Below, in pieces: positions 21,636-32,415 of a stretch of 57,826 nt of DNA. Under the pieces are notes generated by a model. The model saw only the letters and a list, made by a program, of their open reading frames with translations. It was not told the DNA's origin and made no database searches. The translations under genes were made by a program, and so were the position numbers. The stretch's first letter is position 1, and the number at the start of each line of letters is the position of its first letter. The stretch covers positions 1 through 57,826 of the forward strand of contig NZ_BPET01000033.1 in the NCBI RefSeq assembly GCF_019654915.1. The letters are read 5' to 3'. This DNA comes from Shewanella sp. MBTL60-007. Lineage in GTDB: Bacteria > Pseudomonadota > Gammaproteobacteria > Enterobacterales > Shewanellaceae.

Positions 21636-22094
21636 TTACAGTGAGAAATCTGCCAAACGTTCGTTAGCAGCCAAGTCTTCATTAAGAATCGCTTCGCGAC
21701 TCTGCTCAATCTGTTGCTGCCATGCAGCTTCGTCCCATAACTCAAACTTATTGAGTTGGCCCACTAACATTGCCCGCTTATCTAAGTTGGCATATTGACG
21801 CAATGGGGTCGGCAATAACATACGGCCATTACCGTCTAATTCACACTCATGAGCATATCCGAGCAATAATCTTTTCATCGCTCGTTCGGTAGGCTGTGTG
21901 TCGGAAAGAGATGCGAGTTTAGCAGCCACTTGCTCCCACTCATGAATGGGATACAGCAGTAAACAAGAGGATTGAATATCTACAGTGATAACAAGTTGAT
22001 TATTATGGCGGGCATGCAAGGTCTCACGGTATCGCTTAGGTATTGCGATCCGGCCTTTTGCATCTAGATTAATAGCGCTTGCCCCTGAAAACAC
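21636..22094 (-). CDS. mraZ: Transcriptional regulator MraZ
   Basis: MraZ is an AbrB-fold ring-forming DNA-binding protein that represses the operon it heads. The 152-aa sequence has the two typical DxKGR-type copies: NLDAKGRIAIPKRYR near 9-23 and ELDGNGRMLLPTPLR near 85-99. The start is GTG at 22094, which reproduces the family N-terminus MFxGAxxxNLD; the ribosome site AGGGA lies about 11 bases upstream. Its likely operator is visible 30 bp upstream. Confidence 0.97.
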   Translation of the reverse strand: MFSGASAINLDAKGRIAIPKRYRETLHARHNNQLVITVDIQSSCLLLYPIHEWEQVAAKLASLSDTQPTERAMKRLLLGYAHECELDGNGRMLLPTPLRQYANLDKRAMLVGQLNKFELWDEAAWQQQIEQSREAILNEDLAANERLADFSL

Positions 22095-22120
22095 CTTATA
22101 TCATCCCTGTTGCTCTATAA

Positions 22121-22150
22121 AATATCCCACAAATATCCACATTTCCCCAC
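22121..22150 (-). promoter_or_regulatory. MraZ operator: three repeats in 10-bp phase
   Basis: The minus strand reads GTGGG, N5, GTGGA, N5, GTGGG, three boxes exactly 10 bp apart (plus-strand CCAC ends at 22130, 22140 and 22150). MraZ is known to bind three TGGG-type repeats separated by 5 bp. The boxes lie between the predicted start point and the mraZ GTG, so binding would block early transcription. Confidence 0.85.
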
Positions 22151-22158
22151 AACAGCTA

Positions 22159-22188
22159 AGTTTAGGGATAGAACGCAAGGCTTGTCAA
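22159..22188 (-). promoter_or_regulatory. mra (dcw) operon promoter
   Basis: On the minus strand a consensus -35 TTGACA (22183-22188), an 18-bp spacer and -10 TAAACT (22159-22164) place the start at about 22151, right at the MraZ boxes. This should be the main promoter for mraZ to at least murC. Confidence 0.75.
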
Positions 22189-22598
22189 GGAAAGCCGCAG
22201 ATTTAAAAATCCAGTAACCAAGCGGCCTAGCAGCCAATTTTGTTTCATTTTAACCAAAGCTGTTAAAGGGGATTTATGTGGGGATTTAGGACCCTATAAA
22301 GCTTAAAAAGCAGCAAAAACAGACAGAAGAGTGGTGTTAACTGTAATAGTTAAGGCCATATTGTGGACTTTTTTCCCATAATGATAATGTTGTTGAGAGG
22401 AAGAATTAACCCGATAGAGCCATTTACCTCTTAGAAGCTGCACTACAAATACAGAAAATATTAAACATAATTAATTAACTAGCCAAATTTACTTCCAGCT
22501 CTCGTGAACGACTCCCCCCTCCCTTCACTATAAACGGCTAAACTTTGACCACAAGCGGTCGATATATAGGTAACTCCATAGAAAATGAGGAGCTGAAA
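22189..22598. other. Intergenic region between the mra promoter and the small-protein gene
   Basis: A/T-rich and without a credible gene. On the plus strand GGGGATTTA occurs twice 12 bp apart (22269-22277 and 22281-22289), and a short GACC/GGTC inverted repeat lies near 22544-22557. I could not place a convincing promoter for the rightward small gene. Confidence 0.6.
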
Positions 22599-22955
22599 AT
22601 GATTAGCTTAGATAGTGTTTACGCCATGCTCGCTAAGCCTGTTACGTCAAAGCTTAAACCAAAACTGCAAGTTAAAAAGCTCGACAAAAGCGCGCCAATA
22701 GCAGCTGACAGCCATGAACAACCACAGTCACAATTGCCACCGCATTTGGAGAGACGCACCTCAACTAGCGATAGACGTAAGAACCAGAGAATTGCTTATC
22801 AACTAGATCCAAGGCTTGAGAGAAGAAAAAGCTCAAGGCGAGATAGGCATGCCCAAAAAGAGCCTGAGGAAAAGGTAGAGCAAATGCCACTACGATCGAG
22901 TCAAAGCACAGAAGCTTCTGACTCGACTCATACTCGAATCGACATCAATGTCTAA
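22599..22955 (+). CDS. Small Arg-rich protein of unknown function
   Basis: I do not recognise a family. The 118-aa product begins MISLDSVYAMLAKPV, which could be a short amphipathic helix, then has a Lys-rich stretch and a strongly basic middle with two related blocks (PPHLERRTSTSDRR and DPRLERRKSSRRDR, about residues 47-87), and an acidic, Ser/Thr-rich tail. No signal peptide or membrane segment is evident. ATG 22599 is chosen because GAGGAG lies six to seven bases before it; a longer frame to 22545 lacks such a site. It converges on glpK with 17 bp between the stops. Low complexity suggests a disordered nucleic-acid-binding or scaffold protein, which is only a guess. Confidence 0.7.
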   Translation: MISLDSVYAMLAKPVTSKLKPKLQVKKLDKSAPIAADSHEQPQSQLPPHLERRTSTSDRRKNQRIAYQLDPRLERRKSSRRDRHAQKEPEEKVEQMPLRSSQSTEASDSTHTRIDINV

Positions 22956-22972
22956 CCGAGGCTTCCACTGCT

Positions 22973-24454
<1,482 letters not shown>

Positions 24455-24466
24455 TTATACTTTTCC

Positions 24467-25000
24467 TTATTGGCGGGTTTCTTTTAATAAGCCGATCTCT
24501 GGCTGAACAATTTCAGGGCTGGGCACTTCTACCCAAGGCGTCTCATCACAGACATGACTAGGGTAAAACCATACAGCATTAATTTTATCACCTGCTAGCT
24601 GATAAATACCTAGGCTACATTGGCTATGCAACTCTCCTTCATGGCTCCAAGTTACCTCTTCCACCGTACTCACATAGTTAGCCGAAACCAAGATCTGCCT
24701 TAAGCTAGCCTTAGCATCTGTGAGGCTAGCAAAGTAGTCTGTCATCGCTGCACCAAGCTCTTGCTGAGTTGAGGTCTCGATATCCATCTTATTGCCTGAT
24801 AAGTTAAACCAGTGCACATTAGGCGTTGTATGCTGTAGTAACTGCTCTACGCTATGATTATTAAAGCCTTGAATAAACTGCTTTACTACCTGCACAGACT
24901 TAGGCTGAGCATCTGAGCTTAGTGTCTCATTCGCTGCGACCTGTGACGCTAACGTTAAAAATACAGAACCTACGGCGAGCAACCAAATTTTGGGTTTCAT
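24467..25000 (-). CDS. Exported NTF2-like (SnoaL-type) protein
   Basis: The 177-aa protein has a cleavable signal peptide (MKPKIWLLAVGSVFLTLASQ, probable cut after AxA near residue 23). A roughly 115-residue domain follows with the pattern VVKQFIQGFNNHSVEQLLQHT ... VHWFN ... YFASLTDAKASLRQI ... VEEVTW, typical of the NTF2/SnoaL cone fold. Such domains serve as small enzymes or binding pockets, and no catalytic role can be assigned here. It precedes glpK by 12 bp. Confidence 0.75.
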   Translation of the reverse strand: MKPKIWLLAVGSVFLTLASQVAANETLSSDAQPKSVQVVKQFIQGFNNHSVEQLLQHTTPNVHWFNLSGNKMDIETSTQQELGAAMTDYFASLTDAKASLRQILVSANYVSTVEEVTWSHEGELHSQCSLGIYQLAGDKINAVWFYPSHVCDETPWVEVPSPEIVQPEIGLLKETRQ

Positions 25001-25309
25001 GGTGAACCTCTTGTTTATTTTGATATGTTAAAGCTAATAGATTAGTAATAGCACAGCCATGAATGATTAATACAGAAGCGTCATCCTAGGCAAGCTGTAT
25101 CTCTTTTATCATGAAACTGGATAGCCAATCCAACTCAAGCGTAGCTCCGCCAAAGAGCAGGCACAACCCCTCTCCGATGCCGTCCATAGCATTCGAGGAT
25201 TCATAGATAGTTAGTTCCTATACAAAAAAGCCCCGCAAATGCGAGGCTTTTGATTACAAGGGGCAGCGCTAAGGCAGCCCTATCGTACTAATACCGGTCA
25301 GTACGAATA
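25001..25309. other. Intergenic region between the NTF2-like gene and fadL
   Basis: Contains the fadL terminator at its right part and the upstream region of the leftward NTF2-like gene at its left part. Nothing else is recognisable. Confidence 0.6.
25224..25250 (-). terminator. Rho-independent terminator after fadL
   Basis: On the minus strand an 8-bp stem AGCCTCGC/GCGGGGCT (one G-T pair) with a 4-nt loop is followed by six T. It lies about 60 bp after the fadL stop. Confidence 0.88.
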
Positions 25310-26623
25310 TTAGAAACGGTAAGTCGCTTGAACACCAACTAGTGCGATGCTACCGCTAGTTGTACCAGAGAAAGTACCGCCAAATGGAGCTGAAGATAGA
25401 TCTGAGTCAATACCTGGACGAGGCTCAACTACCGGTGACTCGTCAGCAAAGATATAGGTGAAACCTAGATCCATATCGAAGTTGTCACTGAAGGCATAAC
25501 CCATACCAGCACTTAACCATAAACGATCCATTTCAGGGATAGTTAAAGTACGGTTTGCATCAGATACAGCAGACTTATCGTAAGCTACACCGCCGCGTAG
25601 AGAGATCTTCTCATTTAGCTGATATGTCGTGCCAACAGCAAAGCGGTAACTATCTTCCCAATTTTCTTGCTTAACCAACTGAGTTGGGTTTGAAAGCGCA
25701 GGGATCTGTGCTTCCAGCTTTTCAAATGAACTCCAATCAGTCCAGTTAACACTTGCATGAATCGCTAACTTTTCTGTTAACTGGTGGAAAGACGCAAGTT
25801 CAGCCGTTGCTGGTAAAGATAGTTCCATCGAACCATCTAGTTTCATGCTAGGGTCAAATGGATTAAAGGCTAAACCATTTGCTTCGCCTTCAAGGTTTAG
25901 ATCAACAGCAGAGCGGTAATTAAGACCGATACGGTTGTTAGCATTAATCTGCCACGCACCACCTAACTGCCAGCCCCATGCCGTGTCATCACCTTCCATG
26001 TACTTAAGTGTGGTACCTTTTGGAAGAATAGCGTTACCCAGCTCTGGTGGAAGAGTGACATCAGCAGAGCTCTTAGCGCCAATGCTACCTTCGCCTAGAA
26101 CGAAGCGAATACCAGCGCCAACACTGAACTGATCGTTAATGCGGTAGGCAACATTTGGGTTGATTTCAACAGTAGTCACAGATGCTTCGTTACCGAACTG
26201 AGTTCCACGGAAGTCATCGTCTAGCTCTGTCGCCATACCGAAGTTACTACCAATACCTAAACCTAGGAACCACTGCTCATTTAACTGGTGCGAAACGTAG
26301 AAATTAGGCACGACAGCATCACCTGCAATATCTTTTGCAGAAGTAGGGTTAACGCCGTCTACATATGTCACTTCACCATTGATATCGATGTTTGGCATAA
26401 CCAAAATCGCGCCGGTAGTCATCTGCGTACCTTCAAGGTAAGTCAACATCGCAGGGTTGCGATTTTGTACTGCTGCGCTATCGGCCATCGCCGCTTCACC
26501 CGCGTACGCGCGACCTAATCCCGTTGCAGAGTATTCAGCTAATTGAAAACCAGCCGCTTGAACCTGTGTAACTGTCCCCAAAAGTGCTGTACTAACAGCA
26601 AGAGTAATTAAACGCTTATTCAT
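25310..26623 (-). CDS. fadL: Long-chain fatty acid outer-membrane transporter FadL
   Basis: FadL is the 14-strand outer-membrane barrel that takes up long-chain fatty acids by lateral diffusion. The 437-aa precursor has a signal peptide cut after VQA (residues 21-23), leaving the mature N-terminus AGFQLAEYSATGLGRAY that forms the hatch, followed by the NPA motif in RNPAMLTYL. It ends in the barrel signature ATYRF. A promoter and a terminator flank it, so it is a single-gene unit. Confidence 0.96.
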   Translation of the reverse strand: MNKRLITLAVSTALLGTVTQVQAAGFQLAEYSATGLGRAYAGEAAMADSAAVQNRNPAMLTYLEGTQMTTGAILVMPNIDINGEVTYVDGVNPTSAKDIAGDAVVPNFYVSHQLNEQWFLGLGIGSNFGMATELDDDFRGTQFGNEASVTTVEINPNVAYRINDQFSVGAGIRFVLGEGSIGAKSSADVTLPPELGNAILPKGTTLKYMEGDDTAWGWQLGGAWQINANNRIGLNYRSAVDLNLEGEANGLAFNPFDPSMKLDGSMELSLPATAELASFHQLTEKLAIHASVNWTDWSSFEKLEAQIPALSNPTQLVKQENWEDSYRFAVGTTYQLNEKISLRGGVAYDKSAVSDANRTLTIPEMDRLWLSAGMGYAFSDNFDMDLGFTYIFADESPVVEPRPGIDSDLSSAPFGGTFSGTTSGSIALVGVQATYRF

Positions 26624-26684
26624 CTGTCATCTCTAATTATGTAAAAAAGAAGTAGAGTATTAACTCCACTTTTTAATGACGGCG

Positions 26685-26712
26685 ATTCTACAACTGCAGA
26701 ATATCTTTACAA
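26685..26712 (-). promoter_or_regulatory. Predicted fadL promoter
   Basis: On the minus strand -35 TTGTAA (26707-26712), a 16-bp spacer and -10 TAGAAT (26685-26690) lie about 60 bp before the fadL ATG. I could not recognise a FadR or PsrA operator nearby. Confidence 0.55.
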
Positions 26713-27043
26713 GTACTTTATAAAAAACAGCACAAAACACTAGTCAATATAAGAAAAAACAGACTAAAACCGGACAAGATCACATTTCAGTGGAGAAATA
26801 GGAGGTACAAACTCAGCACTTTCGTCGCTGAAGCGTTCACAATCAAAAGCAAAAATAAGATTAATAACCATAAAATACAAATAGATATTACAAGCAAATC
26901 ACTGGGACATGTGTACACCTATTTTTCAGCCAATTTACAGCACAAATCACTAGCACTTCAAATCAAAGCAAATGGAAGTTAAAAGGCAAAAATAAAAATC
27001 AATAAAAACAAAAACAAAGATAAGCATTGCACCCAAGATAAGC
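26713..27043. other. A-rich intergenic region between the fadL promoter and the leuD terminator
   Basis: No gene seen on either strand. The plus strand is strongly A-rich, especially 26960-27020, and CAAATCACT occurs at about 26896 and again at about 26943. This may be upstream regulatory DNA for fadL. Confidence 0.5.
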
Positions 27044-27077
27044 AAAAGCCACTTAGATAAATATCTAAATGGCTTTT
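27044..27077 (-). terminator. Terminator hairpin after the leu operon
   Basis: AAAAGCCA-C-TTAGAT (27044-27058) pairs with ATCTAA-A-TGGCTTTT (27063-27077), a 14-bp stem with one mismatch and a 4-nt loop. The T-run needed on the minus strand is the stem's own TTTT followed by GCTTATC, so efficiency is uncertain. Confidence 0.75.
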
Positions 27078-27123
27078 GTAAAACACACGACTGGTACAGC
27101 TGTACGCTAAATTTTAACGTATT

Positions 27124-27729
27124 CTAGCCTCGCCACTGCGGAATGTTTTTTTCGTAATTAGCAATTGTATCTGCATGTGACAAGGTCAAGCCGATCGCAT
27201 CCAAGCCATTGAGTAGGTTATGCCTCGCAGACTCGGCAATCTCAAAGCTAAATACGCAACCCGAAGGTGAGGTCACCGTTAACGCCTCGAGATCGACATT
27301 AATCTCTGCGCCTACTTGCGCTTCTACTTCGACCATAAGCTGCTTCACTTCGGCGTCAGTTAACCTAACAGGCAGCAGTCCATTATTAATTGAGTTGCCA
27401 TAGAAGATATCGGCAAAACTCGAAGCGATGATCACCTTTAGGCCAAAATCGGCTAACGCCCACGGTGCGTGTTCGCGGCTCGAGCCACAGCCAAAATTTT
27501 CCTGTGACACTAAGATAGAAGCGCCCTGATAGCGTGGCTTGTTCAGATTAAAGTCTGGGTTTGGCTTATCACCTGCATCATCTAAATAGCGCCAGTCGTG
27601 AAAAAGGTGTACACCAAAGCCGTCACGAGTCACCTTAGAGAGAAATTGCTTAGGGATGATCTGGTCGGTATCCACGTTTGCACTATCAATGATAACCGCA
27701 AGCCCTGTGTGTGAGATAAATGGTTGCAT
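27124..27729 (-). CDS. leuD: 3-isopropylmalate dehydratase small subunit LeuD
   Basis: LeuD forms with LeuC the isomerase that converts 2-isopropylmalate to 3-isopropylmalate in leucine synthesis. The 201-aa length fits. The substrate-binding motif [15 protein letters not shown] is present near 76-90, along with [11 protein letters not shown] near the start. It is the last gene of leuABCD, 9 bp after leuC. Confidence 0.98.
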   Translation of the reverse strand: MQPFISHTGLAVIIDSANVDTDQIIPKQFLSKVTRDGFGVHLFHDWRYLDDAGDKPNPDFNLNKPRYQGASILVSQENFGCGSSREHAPWALADFGLKVIIASSFADIFYGNSINNGLLPVRLTDAEVKQLMVEVEAQVGAEINVDLEALTVTSPSGCVFSFEIAESARHNLLNGLDAIGLTLSHADTIANYEKNIPQWRG

Positions 27730-27738
27730 GACTTGCTC

Positions 27739-29139
27739 CTAATACGGTTTGCGAATATCTACAAAGTGACCAGCGACCGCAGCGGCTGCCGCCATAGCTG
27801 GGCTCACCAAATGAGTGCGACTACCACGCCCCTGCCTGCCTTCGAAATTACGATTACTGGTCGACGCGCAGCGATCGCCCGCTTCCAACTTATCATCGTT
27901 CATCGCCAAACACATAGAGCATCCAGGTAGGCGCCATTCAAAGCCAGCTTCTAAGAAGATCTTATCTAAGCCTTCCGCTTCCGCTTGCTCTTTAACTAGC
28001 CCAGAGCCCGGCACCACAATGGCCTTAACGCCATCGGCAACCTTACGGCCTTTGGCATGCACGGCTGCGGCACGCAGATCTTCAATACGGGAGTTAGTGC
28101 AGGAACCAATAAAGACCTTATTGATACTGACATCTGTCATCAAGGTGCCTGCGGTTAAGTCAACGTACTCTAGCGCCTTCTCGATACTGTTACGAACTGT
28201 GGCATTGGTCGCATCAGCGGGGTTAGGTACTAGCTGATCAATCGCAACAACTTGCCCCGGATTGGTTCCCCAAGTCAGTTGCGGCGCGATGTCTTTAGCA
28301 TCCAGCACTACTGTGGCATCGAATACTGCCCCCTCGTCAGTTTTTAGCTGTTCCCAAGCTGCAATGGCTTGGCTCCAACTATCACCTTTAGGTGCAAACT
28401 CTCGCCCTTCGAGGTATTCGGCTGTTGTCGCATCTGGAGCTATCATGCCCGCCTTCGCGCCCATCTCGATGGCCATGTTACAGACCGTCATGCGCCCTTC
28501 CATCGACAAGGCTTCTATCGCCTCACCACAGAACTCGACCACATAGCCTGTGCCGCCATCCATACCTATCTTACCTATAATGGCAAGCACGATATCTTTA
28601 GCGGTGATCCCCGGAGCCACATGACCACGAACCTCTATCTTCATCGTCTTGGCTTTTAGCTGACGCAGTGTCTGAGTCGCCATCACATGCTCAACTTCTG
28701 AAGTACCAATACCAAATGCTAGCGCGCCAAAGGCGCCATGAGTGGCGGTATGCGAATCACCACACACGATGACAGTACCCGGCAGAGTAATGCCAAGCTC
28801 GGGGCCCATCACATGCACAATACCTTGGTTTTTATGGTGGATATCATAAAGACGTACACCAAACTCTTTACAGTTGCGCTCTAGGGTTTCAACCTGAGTA
28901 CGGGCCATCGGGCTTAGCGCATCTAAACTGGCACTGATGGTTGATGTATTGTGATCCATAGTGGCGAAGGTTTTCTCTGGCGCACGTAACTGACGGCCAG
29001 CAACTTTTAATCCACTAAAAGCCTGCGGTGAGGTCACTTCATGCACTAAGTGCCTATCGACATAGATGATCGGTGCCTCACCTTCGGCGGCAACGACCAC
29101 ATGACTGTCCCATACTTTTTCATAAAGTGTCTTAGCCAT
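27739..29139 (-). CDS. leuC: 3-isopropylmalate dehydratase large subunit LeuC
   Basis: LeuC is the aconitase-family subunit that carries the [4Fe-4S] cluster. The 466-aa protein has the cluster cysteines in [13 protein letters not shown] and [10 protein letters not shown] (one plus two Cys), and [19 protein letters not shown] near 127-145. It is separated by only 2 bp from leuB upstream and 9 bp from leuD downstream. Confidence 0.98.
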   Translation of the reverse strand: MAKTLYEKVWDSHVVVAAEGEAPIIYVDRHLVHEVTSPQAFSGLKVAGRQLRAPEKTFATMDHNTSTISASLDALSPMARTQVETLERNCKEFGVRLYDIHHKNQGIVHVMGPELGITLPGTVIVCGDSHTATHGAFGALAFGIGTSEVEHVMATQTLRQLKAKTMKIEVRGHVAPGITAKDIVLAIIGKIGMDGGTGYVVEFCGEAIEALSMEGRMTVCNMAIEMGAKAGMIAPDATTAEYLEGREFAPKGDSWSQAIAAWEQLKTDEGAVFDATVVLDAKDIAPQLTWGTNPGQVVAIDQLVPNPADATNATVRNSIEKALEYVDLTAGTLMTDVSINKVFIGSCTNSRIEDLRAAAVHAKGRKVADGVKAIVVPGSGLVKEQAEAEGLDKIFLEAGFEWRLPGCSMCLAMNDDKLEAGDRCASTSNRNFEGRQGRGSRTHLVSPAMAAAAAVAGHFVDIRKPY

Positions 29140-29141
29140 GA

Positions 29142-30257
<1,116 letters not shown>

Positions 30258-30323
30258 TTATTCTTCAATTTTATTCTTTAAACTTGTTCTTGCGCTCATA
30301 GCCATTAGGGGCAATTCGTCAGC

Positions 30324-31895
30324 TTACACGCCGCCGAACTCTTGCTGATTCTGTTTAATTCGCTGCTTACAATCGGCGACTTTATCGGCGCGCCAAGTTA
30401 GGTTCATCACATGAATTAACGCCTTAGCCGATGCTTCAACCACATCGGTCGCAAGGCCGACACCATGGAAGTTTTGTTGCTGATAGTTAGCGGTGATATC
30501 CACCTGACCTAAGGCATTTTGCCCCTCGCCCTTTGCGCTTAACTGATAGCTGGTAATATTGATTTCACAGCCACTTGCACGGGCAACAGCCTTATAGGCC
30601 GCATCGACAGGGCCGTTGCCAGTCGCAGCTTCGGTAATGATTTCACCGTCAACCGCAACCTTTACCGTTGCCGTCGCACTGCCCTCTGTAGAGTCGGAGT
30701 GCACCACTAACTGCTGCAGCTTAAAGTGATCATCCGCTTCAGCCTGTGCTTCCATAAAGGCTAATGCCTCAAGATCGTAATCAAACACTTGGCCCTTCTT
30801 ATCTGCTAGTGCAAGGAACTCTTCATACAAGACATCCATATCATAGTCTTGCTCACCGTAACCAAGCTCTGTCATACGATGCTTAATCACATGTCGCCCT
30901 GAGCGTGAAGTCATATTCAAGTTATTACGATTTAAGCCAATGCTTTCAGGCGTCATGATCTCGTAAGTGTTTTGCGCTTTTAGCATGCCATCTTGGTGAA
31001 TCCCCGAAGAGTGGGTGAATGCATTGGCACCAACGATCGCCTTGTTAGCCTGCACCGGCATATTACATAGCTGGCTAACTAGGCTTGATGTGCGGTGGAT
31101 CTCTTTGGCGTTAATGCCTGTCTCTAATCCTAACTCACCCTTACGGGTCGATAGGATCATGGCAATCTCTTCGAGCGAGCAGTTACCCGCACGTTCACCA
31201 ATGCCATTTACGGTACACTCAATTTGGCGAGCACCATGCTGCACGGCAGTAATAGAGTTAGCAACAGACAGGCCTAAGTCGTCATGGCAATGCACCGAGA
31301 TCACCGCCTGATCGATATTGGGTACGCGATTAAACAACGTCTGAATGATGCCGCCAAATTCGCTCGGTACCGTATAGCCTACGGTATCTGGGATATTGAT
31401 GGTTCGCGCGCCAGCCTTAATGGCTTCCTCCACCATACGACACAAATTATCGATAGGCGTACGCCCAGCATCTTCACATGAAAACTCCACATCATCGGTA
31501 AAGCGGCGAGCATACTTCACAGCCCCAACCGCCATATCGAGCACCTGATCGAATGAGCGCTTCAACTTACTCTCAACGTGAATCGTCGAAGTTGAAATAA
31601 AAGTATGAATACGGAACTGCTCGGCCACCGATAACGCCTGCGCCGCAGCATCAATGTCTTTTTCTAACGCCCGCGATAGCGCACAAACGCGGCTATTTTT
31701 AACTGTCTTAGCAATGGTTTGTACCGACTCAAAATCCCCAGGAGAGGAAACTGGAAAGCCTACTTCCATCACATCGACACCAAGACGCTCTAGCGCGAGT
31801 GCAATCTGAAGTTTTTCCTTAACCGTTAAGCTTGCCGCTAATGCTTGTTCACCATCACGTAGGGTGGTATCAAATATAATCACTCGGTTAGACAT
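30324..31895 (-). CDS. leuA: 2-isopropylmalate synthase LeuA
   Basis: LeuA condenses acetyl-CoA with 2-ketoisovalerate, the committed and leucine-inhibited step. The 523-aa protein has the TIM-barrel start [17 protein letters not shown], the metal-binding [15 protein letters not shown] and [15 protein letters not shown], and a C-terminal allosteric leucine-binding domain from about 390. It follows the leader peptide and attenuator by about 60 bp. A 75-bp gap to leuB holds nothing I can assign. Confidence 0.98.
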   Translation of the reverse strand: MSNRVIIFDTTLRDGEQALAASLTVKEKLQIALALERLGVDVMEVGFPVSSPGDFESVQTIAKTVKNSRVCALSRALEKDIDAAAQALSVAEQFRIHTFISTSTIHVESKLKRSFDQVLDMAVGAVKYARRFTDDVEFSCEDAGRTPIDNLCRMVEEAIKAGARTINIPDTVGYTVPSEFGGIIQTLFNRVPNIDQAVISVHCHDDLGLSVANSITAVQHGARQIECTVNGIGERAGNCSLEEIAMILSTRKGELGLETGINAKEIHRTSSLVSQLCNMPVQANKAIVGANAFTHSSGIHQDGMLKAQNTYEIMTPESIGLNRNNLNMTSRSGRHVIKHRMTELGYGEQDYDMDVLYEEFLALADKKGQVFDYDLEALAFMEAQAEADDHFKLQQLVVHSDSTEGSATATVKVAVDGEIITEAATGNGPVDAAYKAVARASGCEINITSYQLSAKGEGQNALGQVDITANYQQQNFHGVGLATDVVEASAKALIHVMNLTWRADKVADCKQRIKQNQQEFGGV

Positions 31896-31957
31896 CTATC
31901 TCTCCATTGAACATCACTGTTCCGTTATGTGTTCACTCTGCTTGTTACGATTAAAAT

Positions 31958-31987
31958 ACAAAAAACCCCGCTCTATATGCGGGGTTT
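31958..31987 (-). terminator. leu operon attenuator (Rho-independent terminator)
   Basis: On the minus strand AAACCCCGC (31979-31987) pairs with GCGGGGTTT (31963-31971), a 9-bp stem with a 7-nt loop, followed by TTTTGTATTTT. It lies between the leader-peptide stop and the leuA ATG, where it would stop transcription when leucyl-tRNA is plentiful. The competing antiterminator was not worked out. Confidence 0.85.
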
Positions 31988-32019
31988 ATTAATGCAGGCT
32001 TATTTTAAAGCGTATAGCA

Positions 32020-32085
32020 CTAAGTCCTCCGCGCAGGGGCTGCGAGAATGAGAATAAGGAGTCCTAGTAGTGCATTGGAATACAT
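32020..32085 (-). CDS. leuL: leu operon leader peptide
   Basis: A 21-codon frame on the minus strand starts at ATG 32085 after AAAAGTGAAG and ends at TAG 32020. Six of its 21 codons are leucine (CTA CTA, CTC CTT, CTC, CTC, with Ile codons between), in the order MYSNALLGLLILIL then AAPARRT. A terminator hairpin follows 33 bp later and then leuA. This is the standard arrangement of leucine attenuation: stalling at the Leu codons lets transcription proceed into leuA. The frame is too short for most gene finders. Confidence 0.88.
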   Translation of the reverse strand: MYSNALLGLLILILAAPARRT

Positions 32086-32119
32086 CTTCACTTTTATTCA
32101 ACCTAATTAAATAAATATG

Positions 32120-32137
32120 CTCAACAACGCTGTTGAG
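32120..32137. promoter_or_regulatory. Palindrome at the predicted leu transcription start
   Basis: CTCAACA (32120-32126) and TGTTGAG (32131-32137) form a perfect 7-bp inverted repeat with a 4-nt spacer. It overlaps the predicted leu start point. It may be an operator for an unidentified regulator, or simply a 5' RNA hairpin. Confidence 0.4.
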
Positions 32138-32145
32138 TCGGTTAA

Positions 32146-32174
32146 TTTTTAACTTGCATAGACATCGGTGTCAA
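32146..32174 (-). promoter_or_regulatory. Predicted leu operon promoter
   Basis: On the minus strand a consensus -35 TTGACA (32169-32174), a 17-bp spacer and -10 TAAAAA (32146-32151, four of six matches) would start transcription near 32139, about 54 bp before the leader-peptide ATG. Confidence 0.6.
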
Positions 32175-32415
32175 CCATAAATTCGCTTACTAAAGTTATT
32201 TTCAAGCTTATTATTGCTCATAAAAACCACAAAAAAGATGGATAATTGCGCAAAAATAAACTTATACGCCTTTTATTATCAATAGAGCATGCATTGTTCA
32301 GGTATATCGCAATATTCTCGCGCCTCAAGCTTTTTATGCATCTTTTATTTAGATTAGTTATAATGCGGCTTAAGTTGGAGAAAGCGGATAAGGATTCCCT
32401 CTGAAGCGTTTCAAA
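32175..32415. other. Gap between the leu promoter and the TPR gene
   Basis: A/T-rich and without a gene. It should hold the promoter of the rightward TPR gene; I see no clear consensus pair. AAGGATTCCC about 15 bases before the TPR start is the nearest ribosome-site candidate. Confidence 0.5.

Noticed and set aside
22379..22397. Fur-box-like ATAATGATAAT
   Set aside because: Only the left half of the 19-bp palindrome matches and no iron gene is adjacent.
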